Assembly: GCA_946887075.1 (NCBI GenBank)
Contig: CAMPKA010000012.1
Coordinates: 1 to 64,000, forward strand
Source of the DNA: an uncultured Salinimicrobium sp.
GTDB taxonomy: Bacteria; Bacteroidota; Bacteroidia; Flavobacteriales; Flavobacteriaceae
Direction of reading: 5' to 3'
Length of the DNA stretch: 64,000 nt
How positions within the stretch are numbered: the stretch's first letter is position 1; the number at the start of each line of letters is the position of its first letter. Positions 9,621 to 18,922 of the stretch are shown here, in pieces. The translations under genes were made by a program, and so were the position numbers. The notes under the pieces are model-generated. The model ran no database searches. It worked only from the letters and a program-made list of their open reading frames with translations, and was not told the DNA's origin.

Positions 9621-9648
9621 AAATGCGTCCTCACAGGGCGCATTTTTT
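9621..9648 (+). terminator. intrinsic terminator
   Basis: ATGCGTCC (9623-9630) pairs with GGGCGCAT (9636-9643) around TCACA, followed by T6; it lies 25 bp past the PiT-like gene. Confidence 0.85.
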
Positions 9649-9823
9649 GATAAAATCCTTCTGATTTCCTGAGGGAGCTTAAAGTACCCACCTGCTCATT
9701 ATCCCTGGGAAGAAGTATTTATCAGGGCTGTTTCTTGACGAAAGCTGCAGGTTAGTCAGACCTTTAGAACCTGTTTCAGCCTTTATTCCTTAACTTGTGC
9801 TGAAGAATTCAGAATTAATCACA

Positions 9824-10699
9824 ATGAAATTTTTTTTCCTTTCTTTCTTTACGCTGTTGATGGGACTCAGCACCAAATGTGAAGCAATGGACCAGAGCGC
9901 ATCCCCGATCAAGGTAATGAGTGTTAATATCAGGTATGAGAACGAAAATGATGGGATCAATGTGTGGAAAAACCGGAAGGACTGGCTTATCGATAATATC
10001 CGCTTTAACGACATTGATGTTTTCGGGGCCCAGGAGGTAGAGCACTCTCAGCTGGAAGACCTGTTAGAGCTCCTGCCGGAATTCGAGTCCGTTGGTGTAG
10101 GCAGAGACGGTGGGCAGGAAGGGGAATACAGTCCGCTTTTCTATAGGCAAGACCGCTTTGAACTTCTCGATTCCGAAACCTTCTGGCTCTCAGAAACACC
10201 GAGAGAGATAAAGAGTGTCGGCTGGGATGCTGCCTACCCCAGAATTGTGACCTGGGCAAAACTTCGCAGAAAGACCGATGGAAAGACGTTTTATGTATTT
10301 AATACCCACTTCGATCATCGGGGAGAGAAGGCCAGGCTGGAAAGCGCCAAGCTTCTGGTCCGGAAAATCACGGAGATCTCAGGGGGGCATCCTGCCTTTG
10401 TGACCGGTGACTTTAATTTCAAACCGGAAACACCTCCTTATGAGGTCCTGACCCAGGGACAAGAATCCGAAATCTTGCTAAAGGACAGCCGATTTTCCGC
10501 CGACCAGTCGTATGGTCCGGATTACACCTTTAACGGTTTCCAGCTCAAACCGACGGATCTTCAGAATCGCATCGACTTCATCTTCACCAAAGGGGAGATT
10601 GAAGTGCTGAAATACCGGGTGGAAGATGGACAGAGAGGGGAGGCTTTCATTTCGGACCATTTCCCGGTCTGGATAGAAGCCAGGTTTTCGACGAAGTAA
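9824..10699 (+). CDS. secreted endonuclease/exonuclease/phosphatase (EEP) family protein
   Basis: A 291-residue metal-dependent phosphohydrolase-fold protein with signal peptide (MKFFFLSFFTLLMGLS, cleavage near CEA). EEP motifs appear in order: FGAQEV (metal glutamate), NTHFDHRG (catalytic His), TGDFNF (Asp/Asn), YTFNGF, RIDFIFT and SDHFPV (terminal catalytic Asp-His). The ATG at 9824 starts the signal peptide; an upstream GTG at 9797 would only add nine polar residues. It faces the end of the mannan utilisation locus and is convergent with it. Extracytoplasmic members can be phosphodiesterases or phosphatases, so removal of phosphate from decorated glycans is possible but not shown. Confidence 0.85.
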   Translation: MKFFFLSFFTLLMGLSTKCEAMDQSASPIKVMSVNIRYENENDGINVWKNRKDWLIDNIRFNDIDVFGAQEVEHSQLEDLLELLPEFESVGVGRDGGQEGEYSPLFYRQDRFELLDSETFWLSETPREIKSVGWDAAYPRIVTWAKLRRKTDGKTFYVFNTHFDHRGEKARLESAKLLVRKITEISGGHPAFVTGDFNFKPETPPYEVLTQGQESEILLKDSRFSADQSYGPDYTFNGFQLKPTDLQNRIDFIFTKGEIEVLKYRVEDGQRGEAFISDHFPVWIEARFSTK

Positions 10700-10841
10700 T
10701 GCAAGCCGGATAAGACCCGCCTTCCTTTTTTTATTCTTTCGGACGGGCAGGGGAGGCGCTTCCCATATGGATCAATCCCTGTTAAAAATGAAGTATCGGT
10801 CATTCCGGTGATCTCGGCATCGGAAGGGCAGCATGGTTTTA

Positions 10842-13034
10842 TTACAGCTCTGAAGTAATAATCTCTATTTCTCCACCCCTGACAAAAAGTTCATGCGGAA
10901 TAAAGTAACCATCGATAGGTTTTCCATTCACCACAATTTCTTCCAACTTCCTTCCCGGATTCGGCTTCCTGATCACCAACTCTTTATTATGATCCAGTTG
11001 CCATTTGATTTCATCGAAAATGGGTACGGTCACCAGATATCTGGCATCAGCCGGAGAAATAGGGTACAACCCTAATGCTGCCATGACATACCAGGAAGAC
11101 ATTTCCCCGGCATCGTCCATTCCTGACAAGGCCAGCCCATTCTCTCCTATGCCGTAGTAATCCCTCAATATTCGGTCGATCACCTTCTGGGATTTCCCAG
11201 GTTTTCCGATAAAATAATAGGAAAAGGGAGCTTCGTGATCCGGTTGGTTCCCATGGGCGTATTGTCCGAGGAATCCGGAGACGTTCCTGGCAATATAATC
11301 CGGATTCCAGGGGAATGTGAATAGAGAATCCAGCTTCTGCTCAAACGCACTCGCTCCTCCATAGAGATCAATCAGCCCCGGCATATCATGAGGAGCAAAA
11401 AAGGAGACCTGCCATGCATTAGCTTCCCTGAACATGTATTCGTAGTAGGGATATTCTGGGTTGAAAGGGGTAATCCAATCACCATTTTCCAGCCTTCCCC
11501 GCATGAAATTCGTGGTGGTGTCAAAGACGTTGCGGTAATTCCGTGATCTCTCCATCAGATCCCTGTATTTCTTTTCATCTCCCAGACTCTTCGCGAGCTG
11601 GGCCAGTGAATAGTCATCATACGCATATTCCAGTGTCTTCGAGACCCCGGCTTTTCCTTTGGTTTCCACCTCGGGTTCCGCTACCTCGGGATCTGAAATA
11701 TATCCCTTATCGATATACTCAGTGATATAGGGTCTGCTGCCGCCCTCGAGATAGGCATTATTCAAAAGTAACCGATATGCTTTTTGGACGTCAAAATCCC
11801 TGATTCCACGATTATAAGCGCCGACAATAAATGGTGCGGCATGATCCCCGTGGAAAAAAGTTGGTATAAATCCGGTTATTCCTCCTTTATGGATGAGACT
11901 TTTGATGATATCCTCTGTAACTTCCGGTCTCATGATGGTAAGCAGTACAAGCTTGTTCCGGTAGGTATCCCAAAATGAAGGATTGGTATAATATGCAAAA
12001 TCCTCTTTTTGGATTTCCCCATTGAGGTCACGAAACTCACCGTTGATATCGCTCCTGAGGGCTGGCCAGAGAAAAGTGCGATAAAGTGAACTATAAAAAA
12101 TCTCCTTTTCTTTTGAACTTGCTCCCTCCACTGCAATGGAAGAAAGAAGGTTTTGCCATTTTTCCGCCGCTGCCTGACGGACCTCTTCAAAGGTAGCGTC
12201 ACCAATTTCGATGTTCAGATTGTTTCGCGCGTTTTCTGTACTCACAAAAGATAATCCGATCCGAAGAAGGACCACGGATTCCCCTCCATCCGACAGATTT
12301 ACAACTGCAAAACCATCCTGTTCCTTTTCCCGAACCTTATTTATTTCTTCAATAGGGTGACTGAGTTCCGCGTAAAAATGTATCTGATCTCCGCCAACGC
12401 GTTGATAACCCGAAAGGGAATTGGTTCCCACTTGTTTTATCTCCCAGTTGGAAACCCGATTATTCGCTTTTCCTAAATCAAAGACGATCTTCCTGTTCCT
12501 GTCGGTTTCATATTCATATTCGTGAATGCCGGCTCTTAAAGTGGAACTCAGCCGTACCTGAACTCTGTAGTCCTCCAGAAATACCTCGTAAAAGCCTGGG
12601 GAAGCATTCTCGGTTTGATGTGAGAAAGAGGATCCAAAAGGCGGAGAGGCATCTCCCGGGATCGGCAGAACCGGAATATTGACAAGATTCCAGTGTCCCT
12701 TATTGGTGTGCGCAAAAGCAAGGATCTCAGGATCCTCGTATTGATATCCCGAACCTGAACCGTATTGGGTGACGGGGCTGAGCTGCACCATTGCATTGGG
12801 CAGTGCTGCACCGGGAAATGTCAGCCCTGCCCATACGCGCCAGCCTTCCGGCGGGGTGTAGCCTATGATTCCAGTATCCGTCAGGGGAGCTGTACCGATG
12901 AAAGGATTCACATGGTCCAAAACCTGATCAGCGTTTTCCTCCACGTTTAGCTTCTCTGTATTGTCATTTGTTTTACAGGCGTAGAACAGGACTATAGCAG
13001 ACAGAACAAGAAATTTTGAAAGAATCGGTTTCAT
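10842..13034 (-). CDS. GH92 alpha-mannosidase, lipoprotein (first copy)
   Basis: A 730-residue glycoside hydrolase family 92 enzyme, a calcium-dependent exo-acting alpha-mannosidase releasing mannose from alpha-1,2/1,3/1,4-linked side chains or caps. N-terminal lipoprotein signal ends in LFYACK. Domain landmarks are DHVNPFIGT (start of the N-terminal sandwich), PDHEAPFSYYF and GMDDAGEMSSWYVMAALG in the (alpha/alpha)6 catalytic domain, the last corresponding to the family DDxGxxSxWYV active-site block. Last gene of the mannan locus in transcription order, 48 bp after GH125. Linkage preference cannot be fixed by reading. Confidence 0.92.
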   Translation of the reverse strand: MKPILSKFLVLSAIVLFYACKTNDNTEKLNVEENADQVLDHVNPFIGTAPLTDTGIIGYTPPEGWRVWAGLTFPGAALPNAMVQLSPVTQYGSGSGYQYEDPEILAFAHTNKGHWNLVNIPVLPIPGDASPPFGSSFSHQTENASPGFYEVFLEDYRVQVRLSSTLRAGIHEYEYETDRNRKIVFDLGKANNRVSNWEIKQVGTNSLSGYQRVGGDQIHFYAELSHPIEEINKVREKEQDGFAVVNLSDGGESVVLLRIGLSFVSTENARNNLNIEIGDATFEEVRQAAAEKWQNLLSSIAVEGASSKEKEIFYSSLYRTFLWPALRSDINGEFRDLNGEIQKEDFAYYTNPSFWDTYRNKLVLLTIMRPEVTEDIIKSLIHKGGITGFIPTFFHGDHAAPFIVGAYNRGIRDFDVQKAYRLLLNNAYLEGGSRPYITEYIDKGYISDPEVAEPEVETKGKAGVSKTLEYAYDDYSLAQLAKSLGDEKKYRDLMERSRNYRNVFDTTTNFMRGRLENGDWITPFNPEYPYYEYMFREANAWQVSFFAPHDMPGLIDLYGGASAFEQKLDSLFTFPWNPDYIARNVSGFLGQYAHGNQPDHEAPFSYYFIGKPGKSQKVIDRILRDYYGIGENGLALSGMDDAGEMSSWYVMAALGLYPISPADARYLVTVPIFDEIKWQLDHNKELVIRKPNPGRKLEEIVVNGKPIDGYFIPHELFVRGGEIEIITSEL

Positions 13035-13082
13035 TATCAGGATATTATATTACAGTGGGTTCGGGTCAGAATAGGGGTGATA

Positions 13083-14507
13083 TCAGGTCAGCAATTCAGG
13101 TTTTTCCTTGTAAGTCTTCCAGAGGAATTCCCCGAAGAGGGTATTGGCCCAGGCAAACCAGGAGCGGGTAAAGTTCTTCGGATCGTTTTTATGAAAGCTT
13201 TCATGCATAAATCCGGTACCGGAATGAGTTGCTTTCAGGGCCTCGATAGAGCTCTTAATTTCACTGTCATCTGTACTGGTCAGGCCGCGCATGATGATCG
13301 ACATTGGCCAGACCATGTCCATGCCTACGTGTGGTCCTCCAATACCTTCCGCCGCCCGGCCTTTAAAAAAGAACGGGTTACTGTGGGACCAGACAAAATC
13401 TCTGGTATTCTGGTAAATGTCATCATCCTGATCCACAGCATTCAAATAAGGCAGGGATAGCAGGCTGGGTACGTTGGCATCATCCATCATGAGTTTGTTG
13501 CCGAACCCGTCGATCTCAAAGGCATATATTTTTCCGTACTCCTGGTGTTCGACAACAGCATGTTGTTCCAGGGCGGTTTGAACTTCAGATTTCAGAGCGC
13601 GAAGGTCAGAGGCTGCTTTGTTATCTCCAGCTATAGCCGCCATCATTTCCGCCGCCTGCTCAAGACTCACAACAGCAAAGAAATTGGGTGGGATCAGAAA
13701 GGAGAAAACGGTAGCATCATCACTGGGTCTGAAGGCCGAACAGATCAGCCCAACAGGATTTACCGGATAGCCATAGCCATGCAGGGCCCTTGTATCTGTA
13801 GCTTTAGGGGTCTCCCTTTGAAATGAATATTCCCCCCGGTCTTCTTTTTTCTGCTGATCCCTCAATACCCGAAGCGTGGCTTTAATGGCCTTTTCCCATT
13901 CTTTATCAAAAGGGGATTGGTCCCCGGTTGTCTTCCAGTAATTATAGGCAAGGCGAATGGGATAACACAGGGAATCAATTTCCCATTTTCTTTCGTGTAC
14001 CCCCGGCTTCATGTCGGTCAGGTCACTGAACCATTCCCCCTTTTTATCAGGGTCATCATAGAAAGCATTGGCATAGGGATCTTTCAGGATCTGCCTGGTC
14101 TGCCTGTTAATAACCCCCGCAATCAGTTTTTTCAGGTCTTCATCACGGTCAATAAAGGCCATATAAGGCCACACCTGGGCTGAACTGTCTCTTAACCACA
14201 TCGCATCGATATCCCCGGTAATGACATAGGTATCAGGACGGCCATTGATCTCACTAAAGCTGACCGTGGTGTCCAGGGTGTTGGGAAAACAATTGTTGAA
14301 AAGCCAACCCAGTTCTTTGTCCTTTACATTGCTCCTGAATTCCCGGATCGCACTTTCGATCGCCTCGCTCTGAAAATTCCGTTTCCCTTTCGGAGGCCTT
14401 ACCACAGGAAATTCCTTATATGGAGACCCTGCGGTAAGAGAAAATGGATTGATCATCATCATACCTCCAAAGAGTGCCGTGTTTTCAATAAATTTCCTTC
14501 TTTGCAT
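13083..14507 (-). CDS. GH125 exo-alpha-1,6-mannosidase, Tat-type signal
   Basis: A 474-residue glycoside hydrolase family 125 enzyme; the family releases mannose from alpha-1,6-linked substrates without a metal. Landmarks are GDIDAMWLRDSSAQVWPY near residue 90 (conserved acidic residues of the active site), RPSDDATVFSFLIP, GGPHVGMDMVWP and FMHESFHKNDP (putative catalytic glutamate) near the end. The N-terminus MQRRKFIENTALFGG has a twin-arginine pair followed by a hydrophobic stretch, suggesting Tat export to the periplasm. It lies between the isomerase and GH92 genes of the locus, fitting exo-trimming of backbone fragments made by GH76. Confidence 0.92.
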   Translation of the reverse strand: MQRRKFIENTALFGGMMMINPFSLTAGSPYKEFPVVRPPKGKRNFQSEAIESAIREFRSNVKDKELGWLFNNCFPNTLDTTVSFSEINGRPDTYVITGDIDAMWLRDSSAQVWPYMAFIDRDEDLKKLIAGVINRQTRQILKDPYANAFYDDPDKKGEWFSDLTDMKPGVHERKWEIDSLCYPIRLAYNYWKTTGDQSPFDKEWEKAIKATLRVLRDQQKKEDRGEYSFQRETPKATDTRALHGYGYPVNPVGLICSAFRPSDDATVFSFLIPPNFFAVVSLEQAAEMMAAIAGDNKAASDLRALKSEVQTALEQHAVVEHQEYGKIYAFEIDGFGNKLMMDDANVPSLLSLPYLNAVDQDDDIYQNTRDFVWSHSNPFFFKGRAAEGIGGPHVGMDMVWPMSIIMRGLTSTDDSEIKSSIEALKATHSGTGFMHESFHKNDPKNFTRSWFAWANTLFGEFLWKTYKEKPELLT

Positions 14508-14583
14508 GAAATAAATTCTTAATCTATAAAGATTTCTGTTTTAAAACAATCCTTCTCCCGTAGGTTTCAACCTGAAGCAAGTT

Positions 14584-16389
14584 CTATTTGATAAAGGCCT
14601 TGACGACCTTTATAGGCTTCCCGCCGGGATTCCTTAGGGTATAAGTTTCAACCGCTGCTGGAATAACAAAGGTTTCAGCATAGGAATATACCGTAGAGCC
14701 GTGATCGGTAACCACCTCTACAGTATCTCCTTCCACCAGGCTTAAAACATGCACTTTGCCAAATGATTTCACTTTAACGGAGCTTTTTATTGTAAAGCGA
14801 TGCACGTCATACAAATGTGTTTTGTGGGTAGGAAGATGCTCCAGTGTCCAGTGCTCGTTTGATTCGAGTTGAACCGGTTTGGAAATTAGTTCCTGCTCTA
14901 CTTTAGCTCCTGCACGGTCGAAAACAAGATTGTCCATACCTCTTTCAATATTGAGCGGCCGGGGTTTGCCATTGAGGTCTGGTCTCAACCAGTCGTACAT
15001 CTTGAAGGTATAGATATAGGGAGTGGAACTTATTTCCAATACCAGGTTGTTTTTACCTGAACTGTGAACAGTTCCTGGAGGGATCAGGTAGAGCCCGTGT
15101 TTTTGGGAATCAAACACCTGGACATAGCGGGTGATTTCGAGTTCCTTGCTCTCTTCAACGCTTTTTTCCAAAGCCTTCCTGAACTCAGGGGCGGTGACAC
15201 CTTCCTGGAACCCAAGATAGACCTGTGCATCTTCTTTTCTGTCGAGGATGTAGTAGGTTTCTTCCTGGGTAATGTTTTCCCCAAAGTGCTTTTTCATATA
15301 GCTTTTCTGAGGATGACATTGAATACTCAGGTTTCCGCCCTCAAAGGTGTCGAGAAAGTCGAAGCGGATTGGAAATTCGTATCTGTATTCCTCGAAATCC
15401 CGGCCGAGTATTTCTTCGCCCCCAGCGAACATCAAAAAATCGAAGGAGAATTCAAGCATAAAACCGGAGCTCTCTATGATAACGCCATTCTCAGGAACAA
15501 TCAATTCGAAGGACCAGGCGTAATTCACCTCTTCTGGCAAACCTTCTATTTTATTCTCAATCCAGCTACCTCCCCAGGCTCCTGGAGAGAACCATGGTCT
15601 GACCCGGATAGGTTCCCTGACCACAGAGCTTATGCTCTTCAACCAGGTATCCCCTGTCATCCAGGTGATTGAGTTACTTCTTTGACCATCAACAAGAAAA
15701 TGAATCCGATCGCATATTTTCTTTTTATGGCGGTTTAAAACGGTCCAGTCCACAAAATAGAATCTTTTATACATTTCCTGGGGATTTGTGGGCTGAGTGC
15801 TTCCCAGATTGGAAATGGAACCTGCTCTTGACCTGAACTGGATTTCATTTTTGCTTATCTCAAAGAAGACATTCTTTCCCTCAGCCGGCACCAGCGCTGA
15901 CCCGATGCCATAAAAGATCACCAGGGAAGTGGAGTTGGAGGCCGTCTCGGATAATTTTTTTAGTTTCTGTTGTTCAAAGAAATCCTTTAGTTCCAGCTCA
16001 CATAGTTTCCCAAAAACCGGATCATCGGCTCCAAGAAACGGCACCAGCATTTCATTTATTTCGTCTTCTTTTTTCAAAGCTTTGGCCACATTGATCCAAA
16101 CGGGTTCAATTCCTATTTTTTCAAAGGCTGCGCTGAGATTTTCCCTCACATCTTCAAACCGGATTCCAATATACCCGTCGATCTTAATCGTTTTAAGTGG
16201 TGCCAATGCTTTAGCCAGGGAGTCGTATCCTTCAAAAATGGAATTTTTGGCAATCTGGTGAGTTGGGTAAATATCGTATTCCTCTGAGGATCCTGTTTTC
16301 TTCAAAGGCAATTCGTATTGGTTGGTCTCTCTTATCTTTCCTGTTAACTCAATCATTGTATGGTTATTACTGTTAGTGTAAGGGTTCAT
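14584..16389 (-). CDS. class I mannose-6-phosphate isomerase with long N-terminal domain
   Basis: A 601-residue cytoplasmic protein. The C-terminal half (from about residue 265) is a type I phosphomannose isomerase cupin: PWFSPGAWGGSW, LSIQCHPQKSYM and ETYYIL supply expected zinc ligands, and LIPPGTVHSS with LVLEIS forms the second signature. It would convert mannose-6-phosphate to fructose-6-phosphate. The first ~260 residues (GIRFEDVRENL, LVIFYGIGSAL, FVDWTVLNRHKK) form an additional domain I cannot name; classical ManA enzymes are 300-400 residues. An internal ATG at 16356 (MIELTGK) is an equally plausible start. Its place in the mannan locus supports the activity. Confidence 0.82.
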   Translation of the reverse strand: MNPYTNSNNHTMIELTGKIRETNQYELPLKKTGSSEEYDIYPTHQIAKNSIFEGYDSLAKALAPLKTIKIDGYIGIRFEDVRENLSAAFEKIGIEPVWINVAKALKKEDEINEMLVPFLGADDPVFGKLCELELKDFFEQQKLKKLSETASNSTSLVIFYGIGSALVPAEGKNVFFEISKNEIQFRSRAGSISNLGSTQPTNPQEMYKRFYFVDWTVLNRHKKKICDRIHFLVDGQRSNSITWMTGDTWLKSISSVVREPIRVRPWFSPGAWGGSWIENKIEGLPEEVNYAWSFELIVPENGVIIESSGFMLEFSFDFLMFAGGEEILGRDFEEYRYEFPIRFDFLDTFEGGNLSIQCHPQKSYMKKHFGENITQEETYYILDRKEDAQVYLGFQEGVTAPEFRKALEKSVEESKELEITRYVQVFDSQKHGLYLIPPGTVHSSGKNNLVLEISSTPYIYTFKMYDWLRPDLNGKPRPLNIERGMDNLVFDRAGAKVEQELISKPVQLESNEHWTLEHLPTHKTHLYDVHRFTIKSSVKVKSFGKVHVLSLVEGDTVEVVTDHGSTVYSYAETFVIPAAVETYTLRNPGGKPIKVVKAFIK

Positions 16390-16472
16390 TCATATAGGCC
16401 GGGGCAGACACGGAAATGCTTTGATATCTCCCTGCCTGCCGCAACCCCACAAAATCATTTTTGTTTATAGGT

Positions 16473-17690
16473 TTATTGTTCTTCATTTAAAAAGAGGGAA
16501 GCTCTCCCGAAGGCTTCTACAAGTGTTGCCTGGTGAAGCAGCCAGTAATATCTTCCTTTACTGTTTCCGGTCCAATCCTCATAAAACTGACCTTCTGCAG
16601 TTCGGGCATTTTTCCAGGCATAATCTGCGTTGTCGATAAATACTTCAACATAATCCCTGGAACGGGGATCGTATTCAGAAAGTTCGATAAAAGCGGTCAT
16701 AAGTTCCACATTGAACCACGGATCATTACTCGGATAAAAGAGCTGGTCGTTGACTACTCGTGTATAGTCGGAGAAGGAGGATCTTGCAGTCGCTATTGCC
16801 TCATTCAGATACCTTTCCTGGCCCGTAATCTCATATAAACTCACACCGGACATGATCATCATTGCCGCATTATAGGTCCACTTGGGGCCGGAAATCTCCC
16901 CACTGGGGATGCTGATATGGTTCCAGTAGAGGTTATCTGAGGGGTCTCTCAAGGTATTATAGGTCCAGTCATACACCCTCTTTGCAAATTCAAGATATTT
17001 GGGATCCTTGGTTTTTTTATAAAGTTCACTCGTGACGTAGGCGGCATAGGCGCTGGTATTGGCGGCTTTCATGCAGTTAGGTTCATTACTGCAGTCCCTG
17101 GACACTGTTTCCAGCCAGTACAGACCACCACCCATACGGGAGTCCTCACCAGACATGATGAAATCCGTCACCGTAATAGCCCTGTTCAGGAAAAACTGAT
17201 CCCCGGTAAGCCTGTGGGCTTCCAGCAATTCCATCACCACAATAGCTGCATCATCATAGTAGTGGTCCGCATCCTGTTCTGCGACAGGATAAGCCTGGTA
17301 GGAAGGCAAAGTCTCCCTGGGGTCATAATAGGCCTCAAGCCCGTTGAATTCCTTTCTAAGGATTGCCTGGTCATATCCAAGTTCATACAACAGGTTACCC
17401 GCAGTCAACATTCCGACATAGGGCCAGAGATAACTGTACTTGTTATCTCCCGGCTGCTGGGGGTAGTTCTCCCTGTATAGGTCCCCTGCCTTGTACAGCC
17501 TTTGAATCATGTCATAAGTTTCCTTCGCCTTTTCTTTGTAGGACAGCTCATCAACGACCTCCTCTTCTTCATCAGGTCCTTCCTCAATCTGGTCCTCAAT
17601 CGAGCTATTGCTACAGCTTTGAAATCCCTGGAAGGAAATGAACAAAGTCAGTACTAAAATCTTTAGGTCTATCGAAATCATTTTTCTCAT
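16473..17690 (-). CDS. GH76 endo-alpha-1,6-mannanase, lipoprotein
   Basis: A 405-residue glycoside hydrolase family 76 enzyme, expected to cut the alpha-1,6-mannan backbone. The lipoprotein signal ends in FQSCSN, so it is probably membrane-anchored and possibly surface-exposed. The catalytic aspartate pair is visible in HYYDDAAIVVMELLEAH (about residue 135); WTYNTLRDP and KWTYNAAMMIMSGVSLYE are further (alpha/alpha)6-barrel landmarks. The start codon overlaps the SusE stop by one base (TAATG), implying translational coupling. As the only endo-acting enzyme in the locus, it probably generates the oligosaccharides taken up by SusCD. Confidence 0.9.
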   Translation of the reverse strand: MRKMISIDLKILVLTLFISFQGFQSCSNSSIEDQIEEGPDEEEEVVDELSYKEKAKETYDMIQRLYKAGDLYRENYPQQPGDNKYSYLWPYVGMLTAGNLLYELGYDQAILRKEFNGLEAYYDPRETLPSYQAYPVAEQDADHYYDDAAIVVMELLEAHRLTGDQFFLNRAITVTDFIMSGEDSRMGGGLYWLETVSRDCSNEPNCMKAANTSAYAAYVTSELYKKTKDPKYLEFAKRVYDWTYNTLRDPSDNLYWNHISIPSGEISGPKWTYNAAMMIMSGVSLYEITGQERYLNEAIATARSSFSDYTRVVNDQLFYPSNDPWFNVELMTAFIELSEYDPRSRDYVEVFIDNADYAWKNARTAEGQFYEDWTGNSKGRYYWLLHQATLVEAFGRASLFLNEEQ

Positions 17691-18922
17691 TAATTATGTG
17701 GTATCAGTTCGTGATAATACTGATCAGCCTTGGGATCAAACACTATTCTGACCGTAAAGGGAACGCCGTTGAGCGCTGTCGGAAACTTCCATGCTCCTTG
17801 CCAGAACTCGGCATTGGGACCAAGAAAATAAGTGTTGTAATAGTAATCCGGCTGACCTCCATCCGGCCTCCCGTTGTACGCATTCAAACCGGGGACCAGA
17901 GATCCGTTCATATTGGAATTATGATAACTTCCAAGATAGGATTGGGTTTCCTGGTTAAGCATGAATTTGAATTTATACCTTTCTTCCTCCCAGCCTAGCC
18001 AGGATGGAGCTTCTGGTCCGCCAGGGACGAGAAAGTCGAAGTATCCTTCGGTCGATTCAAAGGTGTGATTTCCGATGTAGGTCAGCTTGGCTTTAGTAAT
18101 TCCGCTGGCCAGGATGTACAGCTCGATATCGGAGATTTCCTCAAAGGAGATCGTGGCCTTGGACAGGTCCATCCGAATGCGGTAAACGCCTTCTGGCATG
18201 TCGAAAGTCGTAGGCTCTTTTCCTTCCCTGATTTTTCCTTCCTCATTGAGATGATAGTACGTGGCTTCATCAGGATTATTGGAAGTGGCGATATAAAATT
18301 CCCCCGGCACGAATTTGGTGATGGATTCGAAAGTCCCCGGTTCAATGTTCTCATGGGGAAGATTGGACTGTATCTCCTTAAAAGCCACAGCAGTCTCTAA
18401 ATCCTGAGATTCCGTAGCGGACCCATAAACATACATATATTCTGGAAAGATAGCTAGACCTTCAGGCCTTACAACAGTAAGTGTTGAACTGCTTTCAAAG
18501 GACTCCCTGTTGTAACTGCTCGAGACCTCCACGGTCCAGATGATGTTGCCTTCTTCCAATTGTCCGATTCCTGCTTCAGCTGCGATTTGATTTAGTCTTG
18601 CCGCACTGATAGTATAGGAAGTGGCGCTTCCGTTCTGATTGGAAAGACTTGAAAACAGAGGTTCTGAAAAATCTCCTCCGGGTTCATCGAAAAGGATGGT
18701 GTAGAGCACCAGCCCGCCATCTTTGGACTTGGCGGGAGTCCAGCTAAAATCGACAGAAGTTCCATTCTGGGTATCGATCTGAATCGTTTCATCCTCTGTG
18801 GGCCCCACAAAAGTTCCGGTTTCCACAATCTCAGGATGCAGTTGATAGTCTTCCTCGCTACATGCGACGAAGACGAGTAGCGCAGCCATTAAAAAAACTG
18901 CTTGATTGATATACTTTTTCAT
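17690..18922 (-). CDS. SusE/SusF-type surface glycan-binding lipoprotein
   Basis: A 410-residue lipoprotein: signal FLMAALLVFVACSEED. The N-terminal part has an immunoglobulin-like SusE domain (TQNGTSVDFSWTPAK), and the C-terminal half has repeats ending in YIGNHTFE and FKFMLNQETQSYLG typical of SusE/SusF carbohydrate-binding modules. It would hold mannan fragments at the cell surface for the SusCD pore. The ATG at 18922 overlaps the SusD stop by one base (TAATG); an in-frame codon at 18985 would lie inside susD and lengthen the protein past its signal peptide, so it is rejected. Confidence 0.85.
   Translation of the reverse strand: MKKYINQAVFLMAALLVFVACSEEDYQLHPEIVETGTFVGPTEDETIQIDTQNGTSVDFSWTPAKSKDGGLVLYTILFDEPGGDFSEPLFSSLSNQNGSATSYTISAARLNQIAAEAGIGQLEEGNIIWTVEVSSSYNRESFESSSTLTVVRPEGLAIFPEYMYVYGSATESQDLETAVAFKEIQSNLPHENIEPGTFESITKFVPGEFYIATSNNPDEATYYHLNEEGKIREGKEPTTFDMPEGVYRIRMDLSKATISFEEISDIELYILASGITKAKLTYIGNHTFESTEGYFDFLVPGGPEAPSWLGWEEERYKFKFMLNQETQSYLGSYHNSNMNGSLVPGLNAYNGRPDGGQPDYYYNTYFLGPNAEFWQGAWKFPTALNGVPFTVRIVFDPKADQYYHELIPHN

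Noticed and set aside
9797..9823. GTG start for the EEP hydrolase
   Set aside because: Would place nine polar residues before a clear signal peptide; ATG at 9824 fits better.
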